Origin: Prorocentrum cordatum
Taxonomy: Eukaryota; Sar; Dinophyceae; Prorocentrales; Prorocentraceae
Assembly (NCBI GenBank): GCA_963575745.1
Contig: CAUYUJ010016493.1
Location: 773,570-837,569 of the forward strand
Length of the DNA: 64,000 nucleotides
Reading direction: 5' to 3'
The stretch's first letter is position 1; each line of letters starts with the position of its first letter. A program made the position numbers and the translations under genes. Under the pieces are notes generated by a model, which ran no database searches, was not told where the DNA came from, and worked only from the letters and a program-made list of their open reading frames with translations. Positions 10,123 to 21,492 of the stretch are shown piece after piece.

Positions 10123-10692
10123 GAGATGTGCGGCGGCCAGAGCGGGGGAGAGAGAGGCGAGTCGCGGCCGCGGAGGGCGGAGGAGGAGGGAGGGCGCGCA
10201 CAGCACGAAGGACTTCTGCGGGAGTGGCCAGGGCAGTCGAAGCGCGTGACTTCAGATTTGCCGTCGGCGTCCGCAGGCCGCGCCGCGCGCGCAATTGAGC
10301 ATCGGCACTGGGCGCGAGGGGGGGGGGTCGGCAAACCTTGCGTCAAGTTTCGCGAAGGGTTTCGGGCCGAACGAAGGGGGGGGATTGCGAAAGGGGGTGG
10401 GGTACGAAATCTGCTGCATGCAGCTGGTTTCGGCCCCGCCGCTGGGCCCATTCCGAGGCGCCAGGAAAATCAGCTTCGCGAGCTGATTCTCAAACCCCCC
10501 CTTTGCTATCCCCCCCTGTCGCCCGGCCCGAGGGCTGCAGGACCCACAGGAAGCAGCACACGGCGCAAAGTCCTCGCGCAGGAGGAAAGGGCCGGCAGCA
10601 TTTTTGGGAATCTCTGAGCGCCGGGATCCCTCAAGGGTCCACTTCGCACGCGGTGTCAGGGACCGGGGCCCACGTCGGCATGTTGGGACCCC

Positions 10693-10718
10693 CCGTAGCC
10701 ACATTTTTTGGGCCCGAG
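10693..10718 (+). other. spliced-leader relict, PUB copy 1
   Basis: CCGTAGCCACATTTTTTGGG continues to GCCCGAG. The first nine bases (CCGTAGCCA) match the dinoflagellate spliced leader exactly and the rest matches with small insertions. Confidence 0.6.
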
Positions 10719-10970
10719 CAATTCGAAGCCAGCGCGCAGCGGGCCCGCAGAACCTGGACATCTGCAGCAGCCCTTCCACATCCGGGGGCTGCGAAGGGTG
10801 CCCCTGGCCGAAAGAGTGCTCCCAGCATTTCGCGACACCTTGGAGCCCGGGCCTCGAGGGGAGTGCTCTGGAAGCCGTGGGGGCCTCCCTGGAAAGCCTG
10901 GGGGCACCTTGGGCCAGGGGCACTTCTAGCAGCAACACCCTTCCACGCCCGCGCGCGCGTCCCAGCGGCC

Positions 10971-11546
10971 ATGGGCTACGCGGGGTACGCGCCGGGCGCC
11001 AACTCCCGCGCGGCTGAGGCGCTGTCGGAGTACGAGAGGGCCCTGCGGAGCCTGCCCCTGGACAAGTGGGAGGAGACCCTGGAGCTCATCGAGAAGCTCA
11101 CCAGGAACGTGGTGCGGAATCCCCGCGACGAGAAGTTCCGCAAGATCCGCCTCTCCAACAAGAAGATCTCCGAGTCCATCACCGAGGTGCCCGGCGCCAC
11201 CGCGCTGCTGCGCGTGATGGGCTGGGCGGACGCCTCCGAGGAGGGCGGGGCGTGCCTGGTGCTGCCGGACGCGGTCACCTTCGACTTCCAGGAGCACGTG
11301 GGCAAGATCGTGGACGCGAAGCCCTGGTACAAGAAGGAGGTCGAGGACGCCAAGCGCGCCCAGGCCCGTCAGGAGAGGATCGAGGCCGACCCCGCGCTCA
11401 AGGCGCTCAAGGAGAAGATGGACCAGGACCGCGCGGAGGTCGCCGCCAAGGGCCCGGCCCAGGCCAGCAAGGCCCAGAAATTGGGCGACGGCCCCAACAT
11501 TATGCGCGCCGGCGACGTCGGCATCGGCCAGTCTTCTGGTGGATGA
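10971..11546 (+). CDS. PUB-domain protein, copy 1
   Basis: 191 residues, intronless. Residues about 31-115 form a PUB (PUG) domain: KWEETLELIEKLTRNVVRNP, then DEKFRKIRLSNKKISESI and VPGATALLRVMGW, the core pattern of the family found in peptide N-glycanase, UBXD1 and HOIP, which binds C-terminal tails of the p97/Cdc48 AAA-ATPase. This suggests a p97 adaptor role in ubiquitin-dependent protein handling. A charged helical tail (121-160) and a Gly-rich end follow. Differs from the other copies at residues 167 and 169 (Lys/Gln instead of Val/Lys). The frame stays open upstream, but the ATG in CAGCGGCCATGG is used because it lies below the spliced-leader relict and is shared by all four copies. 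Confidence 0.85.
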   Translation: MGYAGYAPGANSRAAEALSEYERALRSLPLDKWEETLELIEKLTRNVVRNPRDEKFRKIRLSNKKISESITEVPGATALLRVMGWADASEEGGACLVLPDAVTFDFQEHVGKIVDAKPWYKKEVEDAKRAQARQERIEADPALKALKEKMDQDRAEVAAKGPAQASKAQKLGDGPNIMRAGDVGIGQSSGG

Positions 11547-11890
11547 TGCTAGGCGACCGCTGGACCTCCCCCGAGGCGTCGCGCGGATTGCGGCATGACC
11601 TGGAGCGGGGACCCATGAGTCCCGGCCCTTCGTTCGTCCGCAGCGTGAAGGCCTTCGCAGGCTGCAGGGCGCCGCTCGGGGGCCTTCTCCTTGCGTCGCT
11701 CTGCGACCTGTCGGGCCTGATGTAAGATTCGCGCTCGCCTCCCCAATTCGAGTACCGCCGCGGCCTCTGCTGCAGGCGACGGCGCCGTTCGTGGCGCGGA
11801 GCGAAGCCATCGAAGACGCCTACGGCGAGTCACCGCCGCACCCTGGCTTTCGAAAAGGCCTATGCGGCCAAACGTTGGGACGAAGTCTGG
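11547..11890 (+). other. conserved 3' flank of PUB copy 1
   Basis: Begins TGCTAGGCGACCGCTGGACC right after the stop. It matches the 3' flanks of the other three copies at high identity for about 260 bases, then diverges while keeping words such as GCCAAACGTTGGG. Probably the 3' UTR carried along with each duplication. Confidence 0.65.
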
Positions 11891-12029
11891 CCAAGCTAGT
11901 GGGCCACGTGTTCCCTCGGCCGATGTGGAAACCCTTGGGGGAACATGTGCGCGAGGAAGGGAAGGAAGGAGAAGAGGGCGGAGAAGGAGGACGAGAAGAA
12001 GGAGGACGAAGAGGAGGCCTCTTGAGGCC

Positions 12030-12290
12030 ATCATGGGGCCTCTAAGGGGCTTCCTGGGAGCCTCTTGGAGGCCTTTGGGGGCCTCTTGGGGGCCTCCTGG
12101 GGCTTCCTGGGGACGGCCTCTCTGAACAGTCGTGGGTCCGTCTTTGAGCGCTTGAAGGCCGTCTTGGAGGTCTGAGGGGAAGCGTTGGGGGCCTCGTGGG
12201 CCCTCTTGGGGCCGTCATGCGGGTCTCTTGGGGGCCTCTCGGGCCGTCTTGGGGCGATTTTGTGTGGGGCCCTCTGGGAGAGTCGAAAAC
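12030..12290. repeat. TTGGGGGCCTC short-period repeats
   Basis: Loose tandem series of CTTGGGGGCCTC and CTTGGAGGCC words about 10-20 bases apart. The same type forms large tracts at 15190-15760, 16540-16685, 21860-22450, 23040-24020, 42060-42950, 45600-46500 and 62390-62880. Confidence 0.6.
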
Positions 12291-12369
12291 CCCCAAACGC
12301 GAAAATATAAAATCATTGAAAGACGTAGTAAAAATGCTAGCAAGTCGTGACCCAAAACAATGTGTGTTG

Positions 12370-12905
12370 GCATTGTGGAGGTGGAAGCTATGCTGTAGAA
12401 GATATTGTGTGCAAGCTTTATGGTGCAAGCTGTGTGGCGTACGCAATGTTATGGAAGCAGTGTAGTGTAAGATTCGTGGTGTGAGCTATAGGATGTAAGC
12501 TCTGCCGTGTAGGGTGTGTGTGTGATGCAAGTTGTGGTGTGCGAGTTACGTGGCGAAAGCTGAGCAGAGTAACTTACATTCCCCAAACAGTGCTTGCACT
12601 TCGGGTATGTGTTTCTCTTCTAAGGAATTGGGCCTTGTGATCGGCGCCCGTCGCCGCCGTTCTTGGTCACGATCTTGAGTGTGCGAAGTTCGCACTTTGC
12701 ACTGCATAGCTTTGCATTGCGTTGCATGGCATTGCAATCGCATGAGTTTGTTCTGCTTTGCGCTGCTTCGCATTACTGTCCCTTACGTTGCATCGCTTGG
12801 CATTGTGTTGCATTACTTTCCATTGCTTTCCATTGCTTTGCACTGGGTTTCACTGGTTACCATTGATTCGCATTGCGTTGCATTGCTTTGCACTGCTGTG
12901 CGCAA
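12370..12905. repeat. GTGGTGCAAG and GCATTGCTTT short repeats
   Basis: 12370-12560 has irregular GTGGTGCAAG/GTGTGAT words. 12690-12905 is a series of CATTGCTTTGCATTGC words, the reverse complement type of the AAGCAACGCC/AATGCC tracts at 49330-49575 and 53590-53700. Confidence 0.6.
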
Positions 12906-13034
12906 CGCACCACGTTGGTTCTCCTTTCTCGAAAGAGAATAAGCTCCACCACCCTCCCGAGGCCTGACTTATCGGCACCCCCTGGGGATGTGTTACATAT
13001 GATTATGCCCAATCGTCGATCCTAAGTCCAAATT

Positions 13035-14560
13035 CACACCATCCCAAGGGGGGCTGGCATCTCCCCCCCACACCCGCTGCGAAAAATACTATGCGCGCAC
13101 ATTCGCTTATCAGAAATAATCAGTTTGTCTGAATCCCTCGGAAAAATGTGACGAAGTGCACGCGCGCGTCGTCGCGCGCGCATGCCGAAATCTTTCAACA
13201 ACCTTGAGTGTCGTAAGGATTTCAAAATCGAGTGTCCCGAAAGCATATAAAGCACACCTGGTTTCGCACAACGGGCTTCCAACTAAAACTTGCACGCGCG
13301 CTCCTGCGAAGTCTCAAGAAAACCATAGGTTTTTCAACATTGTCATCAAATACTACTACCTGCCGCCTGCTTCCCTTTCTCTGCTGGTGCTGCTGCTGTC
13401 CATGCGACCCGCTGTCTCTGTAAAGCCTTTTTGAAACTAGAACTCCCAGAAGTGGAGGTGCGGTTCTTGTTGGCTGGGTCTTCCAGTTTTGTCCCTCCGC
13501 AGCTTCACGCATCGGCGATTGTGTGCTGCACATGGCAAACCAAGGGACCACACGATTGCTTCTGGGGATGCGTTGCTGCATAGTCGCAGAAAAAAAAAAC
13601 ATGCTCATAAAATACTACCAGACGGGCTGCGCGCGCGCATCAGGAAATCGTTCCAACGCCCTTGCGCGCGTGCTGTCGCGAGAATCCCTTGCAAAAAAAC
13701 GGGACGAAGTGCACGCGCGCGCGTCGTCGCACGCGCGTGCCGAAATATGTCAGAAACATTCGGTTTCGTAAGAATTCCACTGCACATGAGAAAACCCCAA
13801 TCAGTGGATGATTTGAAAAAAAATGATATGGATCTTGAGATCGATTGTGAGATCGATAATGAGATCGATAATGGAATCGATAGCGAGGACGATTGTAAGG
13901 TCGATCGTGAGACCGAGAGTGAAATCGATTCAATGAGATCGATAGTGAGATTGACCGCGAGATCGCTCATGCGATCTCTAGTGAGATCGCTTGTGAGATC
14001 GATAGTGAGATCGATAGTGAGATCGATTGTGAGATCGATGGATCGATAGAGAAGTGGGCAATGAGATCGGTGGTGAGACCGATCGATAAGAAGATCGACC
14101 AGGAACCTGTGAATCCGGTAATTTCGCCGCCCTCCGAAATCGGCTTCGAACCCGGAAGTGGGAACCCAGGAACCAGGAACCCGGGAACCCAGCGTGCGAC
14201 CAAAATGGGCGGGAAATTTTCCCAAAATCCTTCAACTTCCGCGAGGACCCCTTCAGTGCAAGCACTGATTAGGGAAAAAACGAGTGTCCAAAGAGAATGA
14301 AAAAATGGTTTCGCAACATCAGTTTTCAAAAAAATTGCGCGGGCTCTTGCGAATCCACCAGAAAACCATTGGTTGTTCAACATTGTCGTTTGTCATTGGA
14401 TTCTGCCGAACGGGCCTCTCGCGCGGCATGCCGAAATCATTCGAACCTCCTTGCGCGCGTGCTGGGGGGGCACAGTACTTGTCAAATAATACGATGCAGC
14501 TACTCTCACGGGTCGGCCGCGCGCACATGTCGAACTTCTTTCAAAATTTTCATCACCGAC
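13035..14560. repeat. repeat family Z block with GATCGA minisatellite
   Basis: Three related segments (13080-13440, 13590-13800, 14280-14560) share CGAAGTGCACGCGCGCG, GCATGCCGAAATC, GGTTTCGCA and AACCATTGGTTGTTCAACATTG words. A fourth is at 47940-48430. Within the block, 13830-14075 is a 12-bp minisatellite of the type GATCGATAGTGA. No intact gene is seen. Confidence 0.65.
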
Positions 14561-15056
14561 GCGAGGGCGCCGTCATCGTCGTCGTTGTGATCAGCATCGG
14601 CGCCGTCATTGGCCGTGCCGTCGTCATCGCGACCTTCGTCACCATCGCCACTCTCATCATCGCGTCTACCGTCAACGCTGCCACGATACCGCGCCCGCTC
14701 AAGTCGCCGATTCGCACTGAAGTGCCCGCTGGGATGCGCCCAGCGGTCAGCGCCACCGCGGCCGCGTCGGTCGCGCCAAACTAGCTGGCCACTGCGCGCG
14801 CACATGCGAGGGCTGGCGCGGCCGCAAAGATGCACCAGCCAAGCGCCAAGCACTCATCGCAATCGCCGCCGCATGGGTTTTGCAAGCCAAGTTGCGGGTG
14901 GGCGGGTGGGATGTTTGCAAGAGCGTGGAATGTGTCAACTCGTTTGTAGAAAACCAAATGCACTACCTAGATTGCACCACATTGACTGCACCACCCAGAG
15001 TGCACCGCATATATTGTAGAAAACAGCATATGTTGCAATCGAAACTTATATATATA

Positions 15057-15059
15057 TAT

Positions 15060-15094
<35 letters not shown>

Positions 15095-15105
15095 CAGACA
15101 GAGAG
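15057..15105. repeat. (TA)n/(GA)n microsatellite
   Basis: Short TA run followed by a GA run. Confidence 0.9.
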
Positions 15106-15189
15106 CTGCGTGTGCATGATGCAAGTTATGTTGCATCTGCTATTGCGAAAGGTTTACGGACAATGCCGCCGACCCTGTATGCGAGGAGG

Positions 15190-15760
15190 ACAGGGAGATG
15201 GAACAGGTGGACGAGGAGAGGTGGGCTCTTGGATCTTCCGGAGCATCTTGGGTCTCTTGGGAGCCTCCTGAGGGCCTATTAGAGCTTCCTGGGGACTTGG
15301 TGGGGGCTTCGAGGGGGCCTCTTGGGTGGTCTTTCGAAACCTGTTGGGGTCTCCTGGGAGGCTCCGGGGCCGAAGGTTCCAAAACTCCTGTGTGGGCAGG
15401 CTCTGGGAGCCGTCTTAGGGGCCGTTTGGGCCGTTTTGGAGGCCTCTTGGGCTGTCTGGGGGCCCTCTTGGGTCGATTTGGCCCTCTTGGAGACATATGG
15501 GGCTACCTTGGGTCGATCGTGGAGGCCTCTTGGGCTTTCTTGGAGTGTCGGGGAGCCGAGAAGGCGAGAACACCAAAATCTTTGAAAACAAAACTTGGGG
15601 CCCACTTTCGGAGAGCTCTTGGAGGCCTCGTAAAGCGTCTGGGAGGTGTCTTGGACCGTCTGGAGGCCATCTGTGGCGTATAGGACGGATAAGTCCGTGA
15701 TTCGCGCTTGGAGGCCTCTAGGGGCACTCTTTGCCCGTCTTAGGGTTTTTGGGGCCTTTG
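15190..15760. repeat. TTGGAGGCC/TTGGGGGCC short-period repeat tract
   Basis: About 570 bases of CTTGG(A/G)GGCC-type words, interrupted by unique phrases such as AACACCAAAATC. Frames here are repeat-derived. Confidence 0.6.
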
Positions 15761-15954
15761 GAACCCCGGGGGAGAATGGCATTCTGACCCGAGGCCCTCC
15801 CCCGAACCCCCCCTCGGCAACCCCTTTGGGACCCCCCATCCGCCGGGGAAGGGATCAAAGGAAAGGGGCCCCACTTCGACTCAACTACGACGTTGCTCAA
15901 TTTCGATTTGGCTGGCGCGCTTGAAGAGGAGGGCCCAGGGATTGGGGGGGGGGA

Positions 15955-15961
15955 GCGGCGG

Positions 15962-16021
<60 letters not shown>

Positions 16022-16022
16022 A
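15955..16022. repeat. (GGCGAC/GAC)n microsatellite
   Basis: GGCGAC units passing into a pure GAC run. Confidence 0.9.
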
Positions 16023-16144
16023 CGGAAGAGCGTCTTCCACACGCCGACAGGGTCGGCGGAAGTGGTGTGAGCCACGTGGTGTGGGCTATGCGTCACACGC
16101 TGTGTGGTGCAAGCTGTGCTGCGCAAGCCGTGCGGTGCAAGCGC

Positions 16145-16440
16145 ACGGGGCGCTCACGGGACGCCCACGAGCGGGCACGGGCGCCAACGCGGGGAGATCT
16201 CGGGAAGCCCACCCGGCGCACGGGGCGCCCAGGAGCGGGCACGGGCGCCGACGCGAGGAGTCCCTGGGAAGCCCACCCCGAGGCACGGAGCGCCCACGGG
16301 GCGCCCACGAGCGGGCACGGGCGCCAATGCGGCGAATCCTTGGGAAGCCCACCCGGAGCACGGGGCGCCCACGAGCGGGCACGGGCGCGGACGAGGCGAA
16401 AGCTCAGGAAGCTTGCCCAGTGGGCACCAACGAGGCGCGG
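16145..16440. repeat. ~65-bp minisatellite, four to five units
   Basis: Each unit contains GGGGCGCCCACGAGCGGGCA, CGGGCGCCAACG and TGGGAAGCCCACCC. The units diverge by a few substitutions and small indels. Confidence 0.8.
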
Positions 16441-16703
16441 CGCCAACGTCGAGAAAACTGGAGCAAACAAAGTCAGGACCCCCAAGTGCAAGCACTGTTT
16501 GGGAATTCGTGGTTTGGGCATCCGAGAGGTCATGGTGGAGCCCTCTTGGCGCGTCTTGCGGGCCTCCTGGACCGTATGGAGGGCATCTTGGGCTGTCCTG
16601 GAGGCGTCTTGGGACCGCCCTGGAGGCCATCCTGGCCGTGTTGGAGGCCGTCTTGAGGACCATCTTGAGCGTCTTGCAGGCGGAGGAAGGTTCATTGTAG
16701 TCT

Positions 16704-16862
16704 TAAGTCGGGCCTGTCCTTCTACAGGGGGAATATTCAAAAATAGTCAAAAAATAGTCCAGGGACGATGTTCTGACAATTTTTGAATATGTTTCGTGTA
16801 TGTTTGGGGTCTGTTTCATTTTTCGCTCAAAATCCCCCTGAATGGGGGACAGGCCCGACCTA
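16704..16862. mobile_element. family M MITE, copy 4
   Basis: TAAGTCGGGCCTGTCCTTCT ... GGGGGACAGGCCCGACCTA, flanked by the perfect 10-bp duplication ATTGTAGTCT (16694-16703 and 16863-16872). Contains AAAAATAGTC and the GGGACGATG core. Confidence 0.85.
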
Positions 16863-17075
16863 ATTGTAGTCTGGAGGTTCTCTCCAGGTAGCCGGCGGGC
16901 TGAGCCAGAGGCCGCTGGTGACCTTATGGAAGAGGTCGCAAAAGTACGAAACCAGACCGGCACGCCAAGGCCACCTGCGGCAAGCACCAGGGGGGTCGGG
17001 GCGGGGGCGGATCCAGCTGCTTCTGGCCCACCTCGCCGCTGTACCTGTGTTGCGGGCCATGGGCGCAGCAAGGCG

Positions 17076-17248
17076 AGGAGGAGGAGGAGGAGGAATGAGA
17101 AAGCGGGAAGGAAGGGAAGGGGGAGGAGGGGGGGAAGGAGGGTGAGGAGGAGGCGGAGGAGGAGGAGGAGGAGTGAGAAAGCTGGAAGGAAGAGGGCGGG
17201 GGAGTAGGGGGTAAGGAGAATGATGATGGTGATGATGGTGGTGATGAC

Positions 17249-17301
<53 letters not shown>

Positions 17302-17426
17302 GGATGAGGATGAGGATGAGGATGATGAGGATGATGGATGATGATGATGCTGATGATGATGTTGATGCTGATGCTGATGATGCTGATGCTGATGATGCCG
17401 ATGATGCCGATGCCGATGCCGATGCC

Positions 17427-17487
<61 letters not shown>

Positions 17488-17590
17488 GTGATGGTGATGG
17501 TGATGGTGATGGTGATGGTGATGATGATGATGATGATGATGAGGAGGAGGAGGAGGAGGAGGAGGAGGAAGAGGAGGAGGAGGAGGGTCG
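17076..17590. repeat. (GGA)n then (GAT)n then (GAG)n tracts
   Basis: GGA-rich 17076-17215; an almost pure GAT/GCTGAT/GGTGAT run 17220-17540; GAG repeats to 17590. The poly-Asp/Met/Glu frames are repeat translations. Confidence 0.9.
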
Positions 17591-17793
17591 GACTGGAGCC
17601 CACAATGTACTCGCAGCCGTGCCCCTGGAGGTCCTCCGCGGGGGGGTGTCGGGATCACACGGCTGGGAGTGCCGCGGCTTCCCGGGTCATGGGCCTCTCG
17701 GGGGGCCTCGCGGCGTCCGCTTCTCGCACGCGCCCAGAAGGCCACATCTCGGAGCGAACCGGGGGCCTTTCGGGCGCCTCCGGGGTGGGGACT

Positions 17794-18265
17794 GGAGGAG
17801 GAGGAGGAGGAGGAGGAGGAGGAGGAGGAGGAGGAGGAGGAGGAGGAGGAGGAGGAGGAGGAGGACGACGAGGACGACGAGGAGGAGGGGGGGAGGAGGA
17901 GGAGGAGGAGGAGGAGGAGGAGGAGGAGGAGGAGGAGGAGGAGGAGGAGGAGGAGGAGGAGGAGGAGGAGGAGGAGGAGGAGGAGGAGGGAGGAGGGGGA
18001 GGAGGAGGAGGAGGAGGAGGAGGAGGAGGAGGAGCGGAGGAGGAGGAGGAGAGGAGGAGGAGGAGGAGGAGGAGGAGGAGGAGGAGGAGGAAGAAGAGGA
18101 AGAAGAGGAGGAGGAGGAGGAGGAGGCGGAGACGGAGGCGGAGGAGGAGGCGGAGGAGGAGCAGGAGGAGGAGGAGGAGGGGGAAGAGGAGGAGGAGGAG
18201 GAGGAGGAGGGGAGGAGGAGGAGGAGGAGGGGAGGAGGAGGAGGAGGAGGAGGAGGAGGAGGAGT
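17794..18265. repeat. (GGA)n polypurine tract, ~470 bp
   Basis: Long GGA array with rare GAC, GGC and GGGGA interruptions; nearly all purine on the + strand. Confidence 0.95.
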
Positions 18266-18339
18266 GGTCGGACCCTAACGAGCGGGTCGGGCGGGCGGAC
18301 CCTGAGGGATGCTAGGCCCATCTTCGGGGCGGGGTCCCA

Positions 18340-18475
18340 GCTACAGTGGATACCTATGCCAAGAAACACCCTGCTTGCCTCCAGGGTGCCCCGAGTTTCT
18401 TGGGTTTCGATGGTTTTGCGATGGGGGGTTCTTGTGGAAGGTTTCTCTTGTGGTCGAGCCCCAACTGTGCTGCGC
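18340..18475 (+). repeat. dispersed repeat family W, copy
   Basis: Reverse-complement relative of 7911-8110: CAAGAAACACCCTGCTTGCC, CAGGGTGCCCCGAGTTTCTT and GTGGAAGGTTTCTCTTGTGG are recognisable in both. Confidence 0.65.
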
Positions 18476-18829
18476 CCATCTTCGGGGCGGATTCCCAACG
18501 ATCTTCTTTGGGCCACTTCGCGGGCCCTCTGCCGGGCTCTACTCGGGACCGTATCGGAGGCCTGCTGGGCCCTTCGTGGGGGCCGCGGGGGCCGTCTTGG
18601 AGCGAGGCTCCTTATGAAAACCACCACCACCACCACTGAGCCGAGCGTCAGGAGGCTTCTATTTCAACCGAATGCTGAAATCATACGAAGGCCTTCGACC
18701 CCCCCAGCAGCCTTTTGCGCTTGAAGGCTCGCAGTTGCCGCCGCATGCATTGCCCCGACTTGGCGGGGTTTGGGTCTACGCTGTCGGCTGTGACCGCCCC
18801 GATCTCGACAGGGCCCTGTCATTTGGGTC

Positions 18830-19040
18830 CCGCATGACGGGGGGTCTCACCCGATTTGGGCCCCACACTGATCGAGTCCCACGCGATCGGGACACACACG
18901 GCGGGGCCCCACACGGTGGCGCCCCACGACGGTGGGGTCCCCGCACGATCGGGCCCCACGCGGTGGGGCCCCGCACAAGAGGGCCCCACACGAGAGGGTC
19001 ACGCACCATGGGGTCCCCCACGATGAATCCCATACGATAG
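18830..19040. repeat. GGGGCCCCACACG minisatellite
   Basis: Degenerate tandem units of 15-20 bases built on GGGGCCCCACACGGTG and GGGTCCCCCACGAT. Confidence 0.7.
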
Positions 19041-19159
19041 AGCCCCCAACTGGATAACACCACACAGGGCCACTGCTCGAGGTCGGCGCCCGCATCACGT
19101 TGGGACGGTTCGAGGTCCTCGAGCCCACCAGAGCCCCCAAGGTGGTCCCGGCTACCTTC

Positions 19160-19288
19160 GAGTCGGGCCTGTCCCTCCACAGGAGGAACATTCAAAAATA
19201 GTTTAAAAATAGTCTGGGGACGATTTCTTGGTTATATGTTTCGACTATGTTTGAAAATCTGCCTGTAGGGGGACATGCCCGACCTGAA
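19160..19288. mobile_element. family M MITE, copy 5
   Basis: GAGTCGGGCCTGTCCCTCCA ... GGGGGACATGCCCGACCTGA, flanked by GCTACCTTC (19151-19159) and GCTACCTCC (19289-19297), a 9-bp duplication with one change. Holds AAAAATAGT and GGGGACGAT. Confidence 0.75.
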
Positions 19289-20808
19289 GCTACCTCCAGC
19301 AGGGCCCCGAGACGGGACCCTGGGGCAATATTCGGGTATGCGGAAGGCCTGGAGTCACCAAGTGCAGCTCGCGGGCCGCGGGAGAGCAGCCGCGTGACCA
19401 AGCCCCCGGCGGCCCCCACGGGGGGGGCGGCCCCAAGCGTTGTTCCGAGCTTGCCAGGGTCCCGATCTTGGCGTCGCTCGGACGTGTGCGGCTTTTTTCC
19501 TCGGCGAGGGCCATTGAGGAGCATCCTCGACCATCGAGGCAAAAGAGCACGCACGAAACCGAAAAAGGGGACGTCCGAGCGGAGGCAAGTGATACGGTAG
19601 GGATACAATTAGTGGACGCCCCCCCGCCCCCAAAAACTCAAAGTTGGCACGCGCGGGGAAGACTGCGGTCGAAGTGCAACTCATCCAACCCACCGCCAAC
19701 ATCGATCATTGGGGGAGGCATTGACCCATGAATGTGGCATGAGAGTTCGCTAGTTTCTTCTGAGGCCTGTAGCGAGAGCCATCAAGAGCCTGGGGGCACT
19801 CCACAGTGTGCCAGAGGCACGGTGGCGGATGACAGACGTATGGCATGCCCTCGACGCGAGGGCCCGCACTCGGGCCCCGAATCCCGGCCGGTCTGGTGGC
19901 GCGGGCCTTCGCACGCAGTGCCCTGCCTCGGCTGGGCCTCGGCGGCGAGCGAGGGGGGGAAATGAGAAGGAGAGGGCCTTTTCAGAAGGCGGTGGGGCTT
20001 CTCAGAAGCCCTCGCGCCTTCTGATGAGTTGTTTTCTGTACCCTGGGAAGGAAGGCTTAGAAAATATCTGCCAGCGTTGACTCCAGATAAAGTAGACGAC
20101 TCAAATCAAGGAATCAGAGGAATCAAACATGCTTGGAATCCGCAACTCAGCAAGCAAGCAAACGTGCAAGCAAGCGTGCAAGCGCGCAAGCAAGCGCGCA
20201 AGCAAGCAAGCATTGGAAATAAGGGGAGGGGTCATTGGAAAAAGGAGGGGGGGAGGGGGGGGTCATTGGAAATAAGGGGGGATGCAATTGGAAAAGGGGG
20301 TGGGTGCTAAAGACCTGTTGCTTATGATGAGCTAGGACTCCTGTAGGGCAAGCATATGTGGAGAACGTCTCAGAAGGCCTCGGGACTTGCGAACCTTCTG
20401 AGCAGGCCTCCTCCTTCTCACTTCCCCCCCTCGCTCGCGTCCGAGGACTGGCCTCCGAGGCACTTTTTCCCATCGCTTGCGCAAGTCACGGTAAGAGCCG
20501 GATGCGAGCCCAGGCCTCGATGTTCTGACATTCTCTCCAGCGTTGTGTTGTGCCTGTCGCGAACATACTCGCTGCTCTTCCTCCGCCTCCAGCTCCTCCT
20601 CCCCATCCAGCCACTCCTCCTGCTGCTTCTCCTGAGGGCACCTGTCGAGTGGCACGTCGCCTCTGGACGCCTTCTGGACGCCCTCGGACGCACTTGGTAC
20701 CCGTTCCCTCAGGTGCACTTCGCAAAGCGTCCCATCGGGGAACGCCAGTAAAATTGGCACGAGGGCCCACTCGCTGCGCGGTCATGCCCTCATCCTCCTC
20801 GCCGTCCT
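19289..20808. other. spacer upstream of PUB copy 2
   Basis: No gene recognised. 19870-19960 and 20390-20600 are diverged relatives of the array spacer (shared words GCAGTGCCCTGCCTCGGCT, GAGCCCAGGCCTCGA, ACTCGCTGCTC). 20150-20215 is a GCAAGCAA/GCAAGCGT run. Confidence 0.45.
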
Positions 20809-20832
20809 CCGTGGCCATACTTTTGGCCCATA
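20809..20832 (+). other. spliced-leader relict, PUB copy 2
   Basis: CCGTGGCCATACTTTTGGCC then CATA; matches CCGTAGCCATTTTGGC with one change and a two-base insertion, with a decayed tail. Conserved in copies 3 and 4. Confidence 0.5.
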
Positions 20833-20916
20833 GCAATTCGAAACCAGCGCGCGGCGGCCCCGCAGAACCCGGACATCTGCAGCAGCCCTTCCACGCCCAC
20901 GCGCGTCCCAGCGGCC

Positions 20917-21492
20917 ATGGGCTACGCGGGGTACGCGCCGGGCGCCAACTCCCGCGCGGCTGAGGCGCTGTCGGAGTACGAGAGGGCCCTGCGGAGCCTG
21001 CCCCTGGACAAGTGGGAGGAGACCCTGGAGCTCATCGAGAAGCTCACCAGGAACGTGGTGCGGAATCCCCGCGACGAGAAGTTCCGCAAGATCCGCCTCT
21101 CCAACAAGAAGATCTCCGAGTCCATCACCGAGGTGCCCGGCGCCACCGCGTTGCTGCGCGTGATGGGCTGGGCGGACGCCTCCGAGGAGGGCGGGGCGTG
21201 CCTGGTGCTGCTGGACGCGGTCACCTTCGACTTCCAGGAGCACGTGGGCAAGATCGTGGACGCGAAGCCCTGGTACAAGAAGGAGGTCGAGGACGCCAAG
21301 CGCGCCCAGGCCCGTCAGGAGAGGATCGAGGCCGACCCCGCGCTCAAGGCGCTCAAGGAGAAGATGGACCAGGACCGCGCGGAGGTCGCCGCCAAGGGCC
21401 CGGCCCAGGCCAGCGTGGCGAAGAAGTTGGGCGACGGCCCCAACATCATGCGCGCTGGCGACGTCGGCATCGGCCAGTCTTCTGGTGGATGA
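20917..21492 (+). CDS. PUB-domain protein, copy 2
   Basis: 191 residues, nearly identical at DNA and protein level to copies 3 and 4. It differs from all others by Leu instead of Pro at residue 99 (LVLLD versus LVLPD), just after the PUB core. Val167 and Lys169 as in copies 3 and 4. Same ATG context, CAGCGGCCATGG. An in-frame stop upstream in this copy argues against the longer N-terminal frames seen in copies 1, 3 and 4. As the first unit of the tandem array it is separated from copy 3 by the retrotransposon. Confidence 0.85.
   Translation: MGYAGYAPGANSRAAEALSEYERALRSLPLDKWEETLELIEKLTRNVVRNPRDEKFRKIRLSNKKISESITEVPGATALLRVMGWADASEEGGACLVLLDAVTFDFQEHVGKIVDAKPWYKKEVEDAKRAQARQERIEADPALKALKEKMDQDRAEVAAKGPAQASVAKKLGDGPNIMRAGDVGIGQSSGG

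Noticed and set aside
10926-11810. Long minus-strand frames opposite the PUB genes (also opposite copies 2-4)
   Set aside because: Open only because the PUB coding strand is GC3-rich; no family match.
14506-14853. Arg/Asp-rich frames in the 14.5-14.9 kb GATG/GCCGTC region
   Set aside because: Driven by GTCATC-type simple sequence; no conserved domain.
17220-18724. Very long poly-Asp/Glu/Gly/Arg frames on both strands
   Set aside because: They are translations of GAT and GGA microsatellites in every frame; no independent coding signal.
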